A stretch of 30,887 nt of DNA, taken from JBDRNO01 sp043811005 (GTDB lineage: Bacteria; Bacteroidota; Bacteroidia; NORP154). Positions within the stretch are counted from its first letter, which is position 1. Every line of letters begins with the position of its first letter. This document shows, piece after piece, positions 30,651 to 30,887 of the stretch. Below the pieces are notes generated by a model. It was not told the DNA's origin, ran no database searches, and worked only from the letters and a program-made list of their open reading frames with translations. The stretch lies in the NCBI GenBank assembly GCA_043811005.1, contig JBDRNO010000308.1, positions 1 to 30,887 of the forward strand. The letters run 5' to 3'. Position numbers and translations under genes: made by a program.

Positions 30651-30755
30651 AAATAAATAATTATTAAACCCGGTATAAATAGGTATGCCTCCCTGTGGCA
30701 GCTACCGTGTACCCACAAATATAGACTATTTTTGCAAGAAACATTAAATTAAGAT

Positions 30756-30887
30756 ATGGAAGCGATTAACTTTTTCCCTGATTATAAGGTGTTATTGAGA
30801 GAGACCCGTTTAGAGCGTAGGGGCCAGGAACTTTGGAGAAAATTAAGCCTTACTCCAGTTTCGAGTATTCGTAGGCTTTCGGAGACC
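30756..30887 (+). CDS. IS4/Tn5-type transposase, 5' part only
   Basis: Only the first 44 codons are in the window. The reading, MEAINFFPDYKVLLRETRLE followed by RRGQELWRKLSLTPVSSIRR and LSET, resembles the N-terminal DNA-binding region of Tn5-like IS4-family transposases, where an LW-x-L helix and an S-x-P-x-x-S-I stretch precede the RAxxxAYYRFLNN motif, here beyond the window edge. A TATTTTTG (30727-30734) just upstream matches the -7 promoter box, with only a weak GTG 17 bp before it. Terminal inverted repeats cannot be checked because only one end is present. Family placement is tentative. Confidence 0.5.
   Translation, partial: MEAINFFPDYKVLLRETRLERRGQELWRKLSLTPVSSIRRLSET

Noticed and set aside
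30660..30755. tRNA-like segment before the partial transposase
   Set aside because: No cloverleaf with a TTC loop and an acceptor stem could be drawn; more likely the left end of the insertion sequence.

Overview
The window looks like a chromosome segment of an uncultured or little-studied member of the Bacteroidota. It carries a type IX secretion (T9SS) substrate with PKD and SprB-type repeats and a C-terminal sorting domain, gliding-motility ABC transporter genes (gldA, gldF, gldG), a carboxypeptidase-regulatory-domain TonB-dependent receptor, a DUF3667 protein, AT-rich spacers, and promoters of the Bacteroidota form TTG-N(16-21)-TAnnTTTG. Gene density is ordinary, but the spacers and even some coding regions are unusually rich in small palindromic repeats.

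Layout. 1-439: repeat-filled spacer. 440-3107: a DUF3667 membrane protein converging on an RlmD/TrmA-type rRNA uridine methyltransferase that carries three in-frame repeat insertions; both stop codons lie in one 56-bp perfect palindrome. 3350-9104: secreted PKD/SprB/T9SS protein, a strong terminator, then a TonB-dependent receptor. 9106-11290 (minus strand): methylmalonyl-CoA mutase catalytic subunit behind a small membrane-anchored protein. 11423-16108: gldA, gldF, gldG and a DUF4340 gene, probably one gliding/T9SS-linked ABC transporter cluster, with an octamer repeat tract between gldF and gldG. 16163-16813: a RAYT (REP-associated tyrosine transposase) with two copies of a REP-like palindrome inside its own reading frame and a nonsense codon near its original start. 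16953-21338: a CPA-type antiporter converging on a purL-GNAT gene pair; one palindrome encodes both C-termini, and a related palindrome sits in frame inside the GNAT gene between direct repeats. 21733-23054: a frameshifted multi-pass membrane protein. 23380-25909: a lipoprotein gene overlapping a lipoprotein amidohydrolase. 25953-27026: a small helix-turn-helix regulator and a region with a promoter bracketed by direct repeats, a structured unexplained segment and a small membrane protein. 27080-30459: a detached acetyl-CoA synthetase C-terminus, a long-chain acyl-CoA ligase and an acyl-CoA dehydrogenase, with helically phased T-tracts between the last two. 30756-30887: the beginning of an IS4/Tn5-type transposase cut by the window edge.

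How the genes fit together: gldAFG, the T9SS substrate and the TonB receptor are the cell-surface and motility part. The acyl-CoA ligase, acyl-CoA dehydrogenase and methylmalonyl-CoA mutase fit fatty-acid or branched-chain acyl-CoA degradation through propionyl-CoA. purL and rlmD are housekeeping genes. The most notable signal is not a gene cluster but a population of palindromic repeats (CAGCTG-core, GTAGAGACG-stem and AGACCCTCAGGG-stem families) that lie in spacers, form convergent gene ends, and are inserted in frame in three genes, including the transposase most likely to mobilise one of the families. All assignments come from reading the sequence; no database search was run.
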